Shown here: one piece after another, positions 17,813 to 29,304 of the stretch
How the letters are laid out: every line of letters begins with the position of its first letter
Numbering within the stretch: position 1 is the stretch's first letter
Assembly (NCBI RefSeq): GCF_000421745.1
Contig: NZ_ATXP01000003.1
Location: forward strand, 1-64,000
Direction of reading: 5' to 3'
DNA: 64,000 nucleotides
Source of the DNA: Nesterenkonia alba DSM 19423
GTDB taxonomy: Bacteria > Actinomycetota > Actinomycetes > Actinomycetales > Micrococcaceae
Program-made: the position numbers and the translations under genes
Notes under the pieces: generated by a model
Told to the model about the DNA's origin: nothing
What the model saw: the letters and a program-made list of their open reading frames with translations, nothing else
The model's database searches: none

Positions 17813-18790
17813 TCAGTCGACGACGTCGTCGGGAACATTCGCGTTGGTGTCCGGAATACCCAGTTCCTCGGCTCGTTTATCCGCCATAGCCAACAACCGA
17901 CGGATGCGCCCGGCCACTGCGTCCTTGGTCATCGGCGGATCCGCCAACCGCCCGAGTTCATCGAGCGAAGCCTGCTTATGCTGCAGCCGCAGTTTGCCCG
18001 CGTACTCGAGATGTTCGGGAACCTGGTCGCCAAGGATCTCCAGGGCCCGCTCCACCCGGGCGCCCGCTGCTACGGCGGCTTGGGCCGAGCGGCGGAGGTT
18101 AGCGTCATCGAAGTTGGCCAGCCGGTTGGCGCTGGCACGGACCTCTTTACGCATCCGCTTCTCCTCCCACACGAGCAGAGTCTGGTGGGCACCCATGCGG
18201 GTCAGCAGCTGAGCAATAGAATCAGCATCGCGGATGACGACCCGGTCGGCGCTGCGGACTTCACGGGCCTTGGCGGTGAGGCCGAGCCGGCGAGCGGCAC
18301 CAACGAGAGCCAACGCAGCCTCGGGGCCGGGGCAGGTGACCTCCAAAGAGCAGGAGCGCCCCGGCTCGGTGAGGGAGCCGTGGGCCAGAAAAGCACCCCT
18401 CCAGGCGGCCACCGCGTCAGCCACTGAGCCATTGACAATGACCGAGGGCAGGCCCCGCACCGGACGGCCACGGCCGTCGATGAGCCCGGTCTGCCGAGCC
18501 AGGGCCTCCCCTTCGCGCACCACCCGGACCACATACCGGGCACCGCGTTTGAGACCGCTGCCCGAGACGACGATGACTTCACAGCCGTGCCCGTAGACCT
18601 CTGCGAGGCTAGCCCGGAGCCGACGGGCGGTGGCGGCGTGGTCGAGTTCAGCCTCGATGACGATGCGGCGGGAGATCACGTGGAGCCCACCGGCGAACCG
18701 CAGCATGGCCGATACCTCGGCCTTGCGTTCAGAGGTGGTAGCCACCTCGGTACGAGCGAGTTCGTCTTTGACCGATTCGGTCAGCGCCAT
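17813..18790 (-). CDS. whiA: Sporulation/cell-division regulator WhiA
   Basis: 325 residues from ATG 18790 ([14 protein letters not shown]). The central part matches Whi[37 protein letters not shown] (a LAGLIDADG homing-endonuclease-derived segment) and the C-terminal helix-turn-helix [21 protein letters not shown]. WhiA lacks nuclease activity and acts as a DNA-binding regulator in Gram-positives, in spore-forming and non-sporulating species alike. The frame is open to 18841, but the chosen start gives the usual N terminus. It follows yvcK and rapZ in the conserved uvrC-rapZ-yvcK-whiA block. Confidence 0.95.
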   Translation of the reverse strand: MALTESVKDELARTEVATTSERKAEVSAMLRFAGGLHVISRRIVIEAELDHAATARRLRASLAEVYGHGCEVIVVSGSGLKRGARYVVRVVREGEALARQTGLIDGRGRPVRGLPSVIVNGSVADAVAAWRGAFLAHGSLTEPGRSCSLEVTCPGPEAALALVGAARRLGLTAKAREVRSADRVVIRDADSIAQLLTRMGAHQTLLVWEEKRMRKEVRASANRLANFDDANLRRSAQAAVAAGARVERALEILGDQVPEHLEYAGKLRLQHKQASLDELGRLADPPMTKDAVAGRIRRLLAMADKRAEELGIPDTNANVPDDVVD

Positions 18791-18879
18791 AGTGTGTGCG
18801 GGTCCTTCGGTTGTCATCGGGCAGGCGGCCGGCTCAGCCATAGTACCGGCCCCAGCTCACGCCGGTGTGAACAGCCTGC

Positions 18880-19920
18880 TCAACGGTGGAAGACCTCGTT
18901 GAACGCGATCGCCAGCCGCAGGGTGTCGTGGATGTCTGATCGGTCATGCCGGCGAACCTTGGCCCAGGTGATCTCCGCACCGAGCCGTTCGGCCGAGGCG
19001 GCGAAGGCTTCCCGCTCCTCCTCCCCCACTGAACGGGGGTCGGCGATGACCGCGTCGATGTTGAGTCCCGGGGCGTAGTGGGCGAGAACTTCGAGGTGGT
19101 CGGCTGCGCTCATCCCCCAGGTCTCGTCAGTGTCCGGTTTGAGGTTCATCACCACACAGCGCCGAGCCTCAGTCTCCTGCAGGGCGGTGCGCAGATCCTC
19201 TAACAGCAGGTGTGGGAGCACCGAGGTGTACCAGGAGCCCGGACCAAAGACGACCCAATCGGAAAGCTCGATGGCATTGACCGCTTCCACGCAGGCTTCG
19301 GCGTCGGCAGGATGTAAGCGGACATCGGTGAGCTTGCCCCCGCGGCCGGCTCGGGCTAATTCGGCTTGGGAATCAATCCGCACCGGCTCGGCTCCGGGTT
19401 CATCGGGGGTCACCAAGCCGGACATCGTCAGCGGGGTCCGGGACATCGGCAGCACCTGACCCCGGGCCCCGAGCAGTGCGCCGGCCCATCGTAATCCGTC
19501 GACCGGATCACCGAGCAGCTCCCACAGTGCCACGATGAGCAGATTGCCCACTGCGTGGTTATCGAGGTGGCCGGCCACGCCGTCTTTAGACCGGAAACGG
19601 TGTTGCATCACTTCAGCCCAGGTGCGCCCCCAGTCGGTGTCATCGCAGAGGGCGGTCAGTGCCATGCGGAGGTCCCCAGGGGGTAAGACATCCATGTCCT
19701 GACGGATCCGACCGGATGAGCCACCGTCATCGGCGACAGTACAAATAGCGGTGAGGTGCTCGGCGGCGATCACTCGCAGTGCCGAGAGTGTCGCTTTCAG
19801 CCCGTGCCCGCCGCCGAGCGCAGTGACACGCAAAGTCGGCTGGGCCGGGGCTCGCGCCGCCTCGGCGAAGGAGGTGACCGTCGGTAAGGGGCCGGTGAAA
19901 CTGATGGGTCCGGTGCTCAT
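18880..19920 (-). CDS. yvcK: YvcK/CofD-like gluconeogenesis factor
   Basis: 346 residues. The N-terminal nucleotide-sugar-binding loop is VTALGGGHGLKATLSAL (G36-G40), followed by CTVADDGGSSGRIR and PPGDLRMALTAL, the signature of the YvcK branch of the CofD family. Family members bind UDP-sugars and influence growth on gluconeogenic carbon sources and cell shape; true CofD makes coenzyme F420 and has different neighbours. AGGAAG lies upstream of the ATG. It sits between rapZ (12 bp gap) and whiA, as in most actinobacteria and Firmicutes. Confidence 0.95.
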   Translation of the reverse strand: MSTGPISFTGPLPTVTSFAEAARAPAQPTLRVTALGGGHGLKATLSALRVIAAEHLTAICTVADDGGSSGRIRQDMDVLPPGDLRMALTALCDDTDWGRTWAEVMQHRFRSKDGVAGHLDNHAVGNLLIVALWELLGDPVDGLRWAGALLGARGQVLPMSRTPLTMSGLVTPDEPGAEPVRIDSQAELARAGRGGKLTDVRLHPADAEACVEAVNAIELSDWVVFGPGSWYTSVLPHLLLEDLRTALQETEARRCVVMNLKPDTDETWGMSAADHLEVLAHYAPGLNIDAVIADPRSVGEEEREAFAASAERLGAEITWAKVRRHDRSDIHDTLRLAIAFNEVFHR

Positions 19921-19932
19921 CGCCTCAGCTTC

Positions 19933-20829
19933 CTATTCGCGCCCGAGGTCCCGGTGGACCACGTTGACTGTCACTCCGGGGATCTGGTCAAGCCGGCGGG
20001 CGAGCTCCTCACTGATCGCCACCGAACGGTGTTTGCCACCAGTACAGCCCACCGCCAGGGTCGCGTAGTGCTTGTTTTCCCGGCGGTAACCCTCCAAGAC
20101 CGGGTGTAGGGCTTCGACGTAGCGTTCGATGAACTCGCCGGCTCCTTCATTGACGAGCACGAAGTCGCGAACTTTGGGGTCCTGACCGGTGTAGGGGCGC
20201 AGCTCGGGCACCCAGTGGGGGTTGGGGATGAAGCGGACATCGGCGAGGAAATTGGCATCAGCTGGGACGCCGTATTTGAAGCCGAAGCTCATGACGTTCA
20301 GCCGCAGGGTGACTGGTCCGTCCTCACTGAAGAGTTCGTTGACCGCGGCGGCCAAACCGTGCACGTTGAGGTCTCTGGTGTCGATGACGACCTCCGCGGC
20401 GGATTTCACATCCTTGAGCAGGTCCCGTTCGGCCCGGATCCCATCGAGAATGCGGCCGTCGCCTTGCAGCGGATGAGGACGCCGTCCGTGTTCAAATCGG
20501 CGCACTAGCAGTTCATCGGAGGCGTCGAGGAAGAGCAACCGGTAGGTGATCCCTGCAGCTTCGATGGAGGCGAGGGATTCGCGCATATTGCTGTAGAGCC
20601 GGCGGGAGCGGACATCGAGCACGACGGCGAGCTTCTCTACGGACCCCGGGTTACGGGCGATGAGGTCCATCATCGTGGTGATGAGCTCTGGGGGCATCCC
20701 TTCGACGACGTACCAGCCCATGTCTTCCAGGGCATGAGCCACTGTGGTGCGGCCAGCGCCGGACATGCCGGTGACGATCAGCAGCTCGTTCTCCGGCGGC
20801 TTCTGCGGCGTCAACTGGCTCATGGTCAC
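19933..20829 (-). CDS. rapZ: RNase adapter/nucleotide-binding protein RapZ
   Basis: 298 residues. P-loop GMSGAGRTT at residues 21-29, VVLDVRSR and the C-terminal domain [21 protein letters not shown] characteristic of RapZ (YvcJ). In enterobacteria RapZ directs small-RNA decay in amino-sugar control; in Gram-positives YvcJ is a nucleotide-binding protein with a less clear role. It overlaps the uvrC stop by 4 bases and precedes yvcK, so it is translationally coupled within the operon. Confidence 0.95.
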   Translation of the reverse strand: MTMSQLTPQKPPENELLIVTGMSGAGRTTVAHALEDMGWYVVEGMPPELITTMMDLIARNPGSVEKLAVVLDVRSRRLYSNMRESLASIEAAGITYRLLFLDASDELLVRRFEHGRRPHPLQGDGRILDGIRAERDLLKDVKSAAEVVIDTRDLNVHGLAAAVNELFSEDGPVTLRLNVMSFGFKYGVPADANFLADVRFIPNPHWVPELRPYTGQDPKVRDFVLVNEGAGEFIERYVEALHPVLEGYRRENKHYATLAVGCTGGKHRSVAISEELARRLDQIPGVTVNVVHRDLGRE

Positions 20830-22805
20830 GACTCTACCGGCCTGTGCCGGCCAGCGTCACCGCCTGAGGAGTCCTCCGTTGACCGGAGATGCTCGGCGAT
20901 CTTGTGGGCGGTGTGTAGCCCAATCCCGGGGACCTCGGCGATCTGCTCCGGTGTGGCTTCGGTGAGCTGAGCCACCGAGCCGAAGTGGGCGACCACGGCG
21001 GCTCGTCGCTTGGTACCGAGCCCGGGGATGTCGTCGAGCGCGGAGTGGGTCATCTGCTTGGACCGTGCCGAACGGTGGTAGGCAATGGCGAAGCGGTGGG
21101 CCTCATCCCGGATGCGTTGGAGCATGTACAGCGCCTCAGAACTGCGCGGGAGCACCAGCGGGAAGTCATCCTGGGGAAGCCAGATCTCCTCGAGCCGTTT
21201 GGCCAGACCGATCACCGGCATGTCCTCCAACCCCAGTTCCTCGAGAGCGGCCCGGGCTGCGTTGACCTGGGGTTGCCCCCCGTCGACGACGACGAGACTC
21301 GGCGGGTAGGCGAAGCGGGGGGACTGACGATCCACCACTGTGGATTCTTTGACGCTGTCGGTGTCCCCGGGGCTCTCCTCCAGCACGGGGTTCTGCGATT
21401 CAGCGAGTTCCTTCAGATACCGAGAGAAACGGCGGGTGATGACATCGCGCATCGCTGAGGTGTCGTCCCGGGCCGCTTCACCGCGGATGGAGAAGCGGCG
21501 GTAGTCCTTCTTTTTGGGCAGACCGTCCTCGATGACCACCATCGAGGCGACCACGTTAGTGCCGGAGGTGTGGGAGATATCGAAGCACTCAATGCGCAGC
21601 AGGGGCTCGCTGAGCCCTAGGGCTTCCTGGAGTTCACGCAACGCAGCCGAGCGAGTGGTGATGTCCCCGGCTCGGCGGGCTTTATGCAGCTGCAGAGCCT
21701 GTTCGGCGTTCTCCTGCACCGTGGAAAGCAGGGCCGCTTTGTCCCCGCGTTGGGGAACCCTCAGGCTGACCTTCGCTCCGCGCCGTGCGCTGAGCCAGCT
21801 CGCCAGTTCCTCATGGTTCTCCGGCAAGGTGGGCACTAGCACTTCCCGGGGGATGCGTTCGGTGTCGGGGATATCCCCGTAGACCTGCAGGAGGAGTTGC
21901 TCGACGAGACCGGCGTCGTCGAGGTCCTCGACCTTCTCCGAGACCCAGCCACGCTGACCTCGGATCCTCCCCTGTCTGACGTGGAAAACCTGCGCGGAGA
22001 CTTCAAGCTCGTCCTGGGCGAAAGCGAAGAGATCGGCTTCTGTCTCCTCTGAGAGCACCACGGCGTTGCGTTCAAAAACCCGGCGGAGCGCTTCGAGGTC
22101 GTCCCGGTGCCGAGCGGCGTCCTCGAACCGCAGTTCGGCCACCGCCTGTTTCATCTGCTCCTCGATCCGGCGCATATGCGGACCTGGCCGACCGGCCATC
22201 ACCTCGACGAACTGCTCAGCGAGGTGCCGGTGGTCCTCCTCAGAGATATTGCCTACGCAAGGGGCGGAGCACTTGTCGATATAGCCCAGCAGGCACGGTC
22301 TGCCGGAGGCTTCGGCCCGGCGAAAGACACCAGCGCTGCAGGAGCGCACGGGAAAAACCCGCAGCATTGTGTCGACGGTCTCACGGATGGCTTTGGCCGG
22401 GTGGAAAGGACCGAAGTACTTCACCCCCGGTTTCTTGTCCCCCCGCATGACCTGGACCCGGGGATACTTCTCGTTCATCGTGACCGCGAGATAGGGGTAG
22501 GACTTATCGTCCCGGTACATGACGTTGAACCGTGGGGTGTGCTGCTTGATCCAGGTGTACTCCAGCTGGATGGCTTCGAGTTCGGAACCGACCACCGTCC
22601 ATTCGACCCGGCTGGCGGTGTGCACCATCGCGTAGGTCTTCGGGTGTAACTGGTGCACCCCGGTGAAGTAGGAGTTCAACCGGGACCGGAGGTTCTTCGC
22701 CTTCCCGACGTAGATGACCCTCCCGTGGGGGTCAATGAACCGGTAGACCCCCGGTTTGGTGGGAATCTCCCCGGGAGCCGGACGGTAGGAGGCCGGATCA
22801 GCCAT
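20826..22805 (-). CDS. uvrC: UvrABC excision nuclease subunit C
   Basis: 659 residues. GIY-YIG nuclease domain at about 15-95 ([25 protein letters not shown]), UvrB-binding UVR region near 210-250, RNase H-like second nuclease domain ([20 protein letters not shown], then VVDGGQPQ) and C-terminal tandem helix-hairpin-helix motifs ([34 protein letters not shown]). It makes both incisions flanking a DNA lesion. The ATG lies 3 nt after the plsC stop. uvrA and uvrB are both elsewhere in this window, so the whole UvrABC set is present. Confidence 0.97.
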   Translation of the reverse strand: MADPASYRPAPGEIPTKPGVYRFIDPHGRVIYVGKAKNLRSRLNSYFTGVHQLHPKTYAMVHTASRVEWTVVGSELEAIQLEYTWIKQHTPRFNVMYRDDKSYPYLAVTMNEKYPRVQVMRGDKKPGVKYFGPFHPAKAIRETVDTMLRVFPVRSCSAGVFRRAEASGRPCLLGYIDKCSAPCVGNISEEDHRHLAEQFVEVMAGRPGPHMRRIEEQMKQAVAELRFEDAARHRDDLEALRRVFERNAVVLSEETEADLFAFAQDELEVSAQVFHVRQGRIRGQRGWVSEKVEDLDDAGLVEQLLLQVYGDIPDTERIPREVLVPTLPENHEELASWLSARRGAKVSLRVPQRGDKAALLSTVQENAEQALQLHKARRAGDITTRSAALRELQEALGLSEPLLRIECFDISHTSGTNVVASMVVIEDGLPKKKDYRRFSIRGEAARDDTSAMRDVITRRFSRYLKELAESQNPVLEESPGDTDSVKESTVVDRQSPRFAYPPSLVVVDGGQPQVNAARAALEELGLEDMPVIGLAKRLEEIWLPQDDFPLVLPRSSEALYMLQRIRDEAHRFAIAYHRSARSKQMTHSALDDIPGLGTKRRAAVVAHFGSVAQLTEATPEQIAEVPGIGLHTAHKIAEHLRSTEDSSGGDAGRHRPVES

Positions 22806-22808
22806 AGC

Positions 22809-23540
22809 TTAGGGGTGGCCCGCCTCAGTGGGCCGGGTGTTATAGCCTTCAGCGCGTTCCTGTCCGGAGAGCGCGGCGATAGCGTCCATAACCTGCTCGG
22901 TGGCTTCTTTACGAGGCTTCATAGAATGCTGAGGGCCCAGGTGCTCGAACTGCAGCGGCTGGCCCACCCGCATCTGGAACCGTGCCAGGCGGATGGAATT
23001 CGAATCGGGCGCTTGGAGCTTCTCCGTGCCGATGAGCCCCACGGGGATCACCGGGGCCCCGGTCGCCAGGGCCAGCCATCCGACCCCGTTGCGTCCCCGG
23101 TAGAGCCGACCGTCCCGACTGCGGGTGCCTTCGGGATAGATCCCCACCCCTTGCCCGGCGTTGACGATATCGCCGAGTCCGTGGAGTGCGCTGACCGCAT
23201 CGGCCTGTTTGTCCCGCTCCACCGGCACGGATCCGAAGGCTTCAAAGAACAGCTTCATCCCTTTGCCTTTGATGCCAGGTTGGGTGAAGTACTCGGCCTT
23301 GGCGAAGAAACTCACCGGGCGAGGAAAGATGCCCTGGATAAGCACCGAGTCGAAGAAACTTAAGTGGTTGCTGGCAACGATAAAGCCCCCGCTGGAGGGA
23401 ACGTTCTCCAGCCCGGTGACCGTGGGCCGGCAGGCCAAGCGGATCGCCCGGCCACCGGCACGGCGGATGCCTTCGTGGGCGCGTCGGCGGTCAGCACCGG
23501 CCCCGCCGGGGGGAAGATCAGAAACGTCTGCGGTGGTCAC
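22809..23540 (-). CDS. plsC: 1-acyl-sn-glycerol-3-phosphate acyltransferase family protein
   Basis: 243 residues. The acyltransferase motif NHLSFFD gives H59 and D64 of the HX4D pair; FFEAFGSVPVERD and YPEGTRSRDGRLY are the glycerolipid-binding blocks. The family transfers an acyl chain to lysophosphatidic acid or related lipids at the membrane. The substrate is assigned by family only; actinobacteria also have homologues acting on other lipids. It lies between uvrA and uvrC, 3 nt before uvrC, so it is likely co-transcribed with the DNA repair and regulatory block. Confidence 0.88.
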   Translation of the reverse strand: MTTADVSDLPPGGAGADRRRAHEGIRRAGGRAIRLACRPTVTGLENVPSSGGFIVASNHLSFFDSVLIQGIFPRPVSFFAKAEYFTQPGIKGKGMKLFFEAFGSVPVERDKQADAVSALHGLGDIVNAGQGVGIYPEGTRSRDGRLYRGRNGVGWLALATGAPVIPVGLIGTEKLQAPDSNSIRLARFQMRVGQPLQFEHLGPQHSMKPRKEATEQVMDAIAALSGQERAEGYNTRPTEAGHP

Positions 23541-23570
23541 CGGATTACTGTAGCAACGGCGTCGTAAGAA

Positions 23571-26561
<2,991 letters not shown>

Positions 26562-26568
26562 TTGACCC

Positions 26569-26597
26569 AGTGTATTGCGCACCAGGTGATCGAACAA
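26569..26597 (-). promoter_or_regulatory. uvrA promoter
   Basis: On the minus strand TTGTTC (26597-26592), 17-bp spacer, TACACT (26574-26569). The -10 ends 7 nt before GTG 26561. The -35 lies inside the LexA box. Confidence 0.65.
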
Positions 26598-26605
26598 ACA
26601 TTCGA
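26590..26605. promoter_or_regulatory. LexA (SOS) box upstream of uvrA
   Basis: TCGAACAAACATTCGA matches the Gram-positive/actinobacterial LexA consensus TCGAAC-N4-GTTCGA at 11 of 12 fixed positions. It covers the -35 of the uvrA promoter, so LexA binding would block RNA polymerase and DNA damage would release it. Confidence 0.8.
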
Positions 26606-26621
26606 GACATGCCGAGGAAGG

Positions 26622-27875
26622 TTACCCTCGGGCAATGTGGTCGTCGATCTGATCCTGCCGGAGTACAGTGAGCTCTTCTGTGCGGGCGCTGATGACTTTC
26701 GACGGCGCCAGGGTGGCCGAGAGGACAACAGCTCCGGCGGCCACCATAAAGGCCAGCGCCACCGAGTACGTATCGATGAGACCGCCAAGGACAGCACCGC
26801 CGATCGCTTGACCGAGGGCCAGCGTGAGGAAGGAGAGCCCGACGCCGGCGGCAGGCTGATGGTAGTAGGTACTAGCTGCGGTGATAAGCAGTAACCCGGT
26901 GGCTGCAATATAGGCGGCACCATACACCCCTGAGGCCAGCAGGCTGGGCAGGATGAGATGCGGAACGATGCCGATGAGCACCGTCGTCGCCGCGATGCCG
27001 AGACAGCTAAGCATCCAGGCCCGGGTGAGACCGAGCCGGTACGCCACGTCTCCGGCGGCTGCACCGAGCAGTCCACACAGACCCAGCAGTGACCAGGCCA
27101 ACGTGGAGCTGGCCTCACTGTGCCCGCCGAGGTCGATCAGTATGTCTCTGCTGAAGACCCAGACCGCGGCAGTCCCCACACCGAGGACCAAGGATGTAGC
27201 AAGCAGCTTCAGTCCGCCCTCTGGTAATAAGGGGTCGGGCAGTAGGTCCTTGACCGCTCGGCGTCGACCTCCCTGCCAGCGGACCGCCACGGTGTAGTCT
27301 TCGGCCTCCCGAGTGCGGGGCACACTGAAGGCGACCCAGACGGTGACGAACAGGGCCGCGATGCTGAAGGCTAGCCACGCACCCCTCCACTGCTCGAGGG
27401 TCAGCAGCGCCACCGGCCCGGAGAGGGCCACACCCAGCCCGGTCCCGGAGTTCACGATGGCCTGAGTGCGGTCCCGGCGGTCGCGGGGCACACGCAATGC
27501 CACAGCGTGGGCCAGGGGCGGAGAAGCGATACCGGTGCTCAACCCACCCAGAATGATGCCGAGAGTGAGCACACTGGCAGTGGGGGCCAGGGCGATCAGA
27601 CCCATACCACCGGTCGCCAGTGCCCCGGCGAGCACGGCGAGACGGCGGCTGCCCAGGCGCGGGGTGAGCATCATCGCGGGATAAATGGCGAGGCAATAGA
27701 CGGCATAGCTGACCGAACCGATGAGCCCAACGTGCCCGGGGGTGAGGTCGAATTCAGCCCGGAAGGCGGGCACGAAGAGTCCATAGGCGAAGCGGGCGAT
27801 TCCGTAGGAGACAGCGATGAGCGCCAGCCCGGCGCCCGCGAGCTGGGTGGTACGGGCATGACTGAGCGGAACCAT
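26622..27875 (-). CDS. MFS transporter, drug-efflux-like
   Basis: 417 residues with about twelve hydrophobic segments in two halves. The opening GLALIAVSYGIARFAYGLFVPAF and motif MMLTPRLGSRRLAV (a variant of MFS motif A after TM2), plus GPVALLTLEQWRGAWLAFS, place it in the YbfB/YjiJ-like branch of MFS exporters. The substrate is unknown. Start ATG 27875 is fixed by AGGAGG 5 nt upstream; the in-frame GTG at 27881 overlaps that site. It diverges from a TetR gene, with two operator palindromes in the 121-bp gap, so it is probably derepressed by a ligand of that regulator. Confidence 0.85.
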   Translation of the reverse strand: MVPLSHARTTQLAGAGLALIAVSYGIARFAYGLFVPAFRAEFDLTPGHVGLIGSVSYAVYCLAIYPAMMLTPRLGSRRLAVLAGALATGGMGLIALAPTASVLTLGIILGGLSTGIASPPLAHAVALRVPRDRRDRTQAIVNSGTGLGVALSGPVALLTLEQWRGAWLAFSIAALFVTVWVAFSVPRTREAEDYTVAVRWQGGRRRAVKDLLPDPLLPEGGLKLLATSLVLGVGTAAVWVFSRDILIDLGGHSEASSTLAWSLLGLCGLLGAAAGDVAYRLGLTRAWMLSCLGIAATTVLIGIVPHLILPSLLASGVYGAAYIAATGLLLITAASTYYHQPAAGVGLSFLTLALGQAIGGAVLGGLIDTYSVALAFMVAAGAVVLSATLAPSKVISARTEELTVLRQDQIDDHIARG

Positions 27876-27932
27876 GGACACCTCCTAAACTGAAGCCTCA
27901 AACAGGCCGGAAGAGAGACGAGAGAAGAGATA

Positions 27933-27980
27933 TACAGACCTGTAAACCTGTGGGGATAAACTACGGGTTACAGATCTGTT
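27933..27980. promoter_or_regulatory. Paired operator palindromes TACAGAYCTGTA for the TetR regulator
   Basis: TACAGACCTGTA (27933-27944) and TACAGATCTGTT (27969-27980) share the core ACAGAYCTGT. Their centres are 36 bp apart. They lie between the divergent MFS and TetR genes, the second one 16 nt before the TetR start, which fits joint control of both. Confidence 0.65.
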
Positions 27981-27996
27981 TAGTCAAGGAGTGAGT

Positions 27997-28566
27997 GTGG
28001 ACCATCAGCCCATCGATCTGGACAGCCTCACCCCAGGGGCGTGGAAGATCCTCGACGTCGCCTCCGCGCTCTTCTACGAATACGGCATCTACTCGGTGGG
28101 GGTGGACACCATCGCCACCGAGGCCGGGGTAACCAAACCGATTCTGTATAAGAATTTCGGCAATAAAGACGGCCTCATTGCCGCCTACCTACAGAACCGG
28201 CACCGCCGGTGGTGGCCCAGGTTGGAGGAGGCCATCGCCGCGTCCCCCGCTCCCCGCGCCCTGGCGGTCTTCGATGTCTACATGGAAGACGCCAAAACCA
28301 TGACCCGTGGTTGCGCTTATCTCAATGCGGCCGCCGAACTGGCCACCGATCATCCGGCCTACCCCCTCATCCGGCATCACAAGCACGTAGTCTGCGAGCG
28401 TTTGCGCCAGCTCATCGAAGAGGATCTCCCCCAGATCGAAGACCCGCAGCGGCTGGCCGACCATCTCTTCCTCCTGGCAGAGGGAGCCTTTGCCCACCAC
28501 CGCATCTATGGAGGCAGCCTACTGGCCGAAGCGCGCCAGATTGCCCAGAAGCTGCTGTCCCCTTAA
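27997..28566 (+). CDS. TetR/AcrR family transcriptional regulator
   Basis: 189 residues. The N-terminal helix-turn-helix is clear: ILDVASALFYEYGIYSVGVD, TIATEAGVTKPILYKNFGNKDGL. The rest is helical (RGCAYLNAAAELATDHPAYP), the ligand-binding and dimer part typical of regulators beside MFS exporters. GTG 27997 is preferred because AAGGAG (27986-27991) lies 5 nt upstream; the in-frame GTG 27991 overlaps it. It diverges from the MFS gene and probably represses both itself and the exporter through the two palindromes. Confidence 0.88.
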   Translation: MDHQPIDLDSLTPGAWKILDVASALFYEYGIYSVGVDTIATEAGVTKPILYKNFGNKDGLIAAYLQNRHRRWWPRLEEAIAASPAPRALAVFDVYMEDAKTMTRGCAYLNAAAELATDHPAYPLIRHHKHVVCERLRQLIEEDLPQIEDPQRLADHLFLLAEGAFAHHRIYGGSLLAEARQIAQKLLSP

Positions 28567-28625
28567 CCACTAGTCGCTGATGTCATAGCGGTCTGCACAC
28601 TGGCGTGTCCAGTGGTGCTGGCACA

Positions 28626-28631
28626 TAGACT
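28626..28631 (+). promoter_or_regulatory. -10 box for the MBL-fold gene, leaderless
   Basis: TAGACT ends 7 nt before ATG 28639, with no ribosome site between. No clear -35 is seen. Confidence 0.4.
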
Positions 28632-28638
28632 GTGCGGC

Positions 28639-29304
28639 ATGTCCTCGGAAAGCTCCCTGATTCACGACCTCCCCGCCCTGACCGTGCGCCGCATCGCCGT
28701 CAGTGAGATGAGCAATAACGTTTATCTGCTGACCGCGAAGAAGTCCGGGGTTCAGGTGCTCATTGACGCCGCCGACGATGCCGAGGCGATCAGGTCACTG
28801 ATCCGTGAAGCCACCGGGGACACGCCCTGCTCCCCGGGATTACAGGCGGTGCTGACGACCCATCGACACTGGGATCACATCCGGGCGCTGCCGGAATTCG
28901 CCGACGGGTCCGTGGAATTGGCCGCCGGGGCCGAGGACGCCGATGCGATCGAGGCGGACAAAGGTGTAACGATCACCCGGCGGCTGCACCACGGTGACAC
29001 CGTCAGCTACGACGGCGTCAGCCTCGATGTCATCCACCTGCGCGGGCACACTCCGGGATCAGTCGCGTTCGTCTATCCGGTGGAGGACGGTCCCACCCAT
29101 ATCTTCACCGGGGATTCCCTCTTCCCCGGGGGCGTGGGGAAGACCTGGAGCCGGCAGGACTTCACCCAACTCATCGACGACGTGGAGAATCGGCTCTTCG
29201 CCGTCTACGACGACGACACCGTCATCCACCCCGGCCATGGCGCCCCCACCACACTGGGGGCTGAACGTGAACACCTGGCTCAATGGCGTGAGCGCGGGTG
29301 GTGA
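28639..29304 (+). CDS. Metallo-beta-lactamase fold hydrolase
   Basis: 221 residues. Metal-binding motif HRHWDH (residues 75-80), downstream LRGHTPGSVAFVYP, a FTGDSLFPGGVGKTW block and HPGHGAPTTLGAE give the full set of histidines and aspartate expected for a glyoxalase II-like hydrolase. Substrates of such proteins range from lactoylglutathione analogues to other thioesters, so none is assigned. The frame is open further upstream to 28612, but the ATG at 28639 has a -10 box 7 nt away. The next gene, a helicase, overlaps the stop by 7 bases if its GTG start is used. Confidence 0.88.
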   Translation: MSSESSLIHDLPALTVRRIAVSEMSNNVYLLTAKKSGVQVLIDAADDAEAIRSLIREATGDTPCSPGLQAVLTTHRHWDHIRALPEFADGSVELAAGAEDADAIEADKGVTITRRLHHGDTVSYDGVSLDVIHLRGHTPGSVAFVYPVEDGPTHIFTGDSLFPGGVGKTWSRQDFTQLIDDVENRLFAVYDDDTVIHPGHGAPTTLGAEREHLAQWRERGW

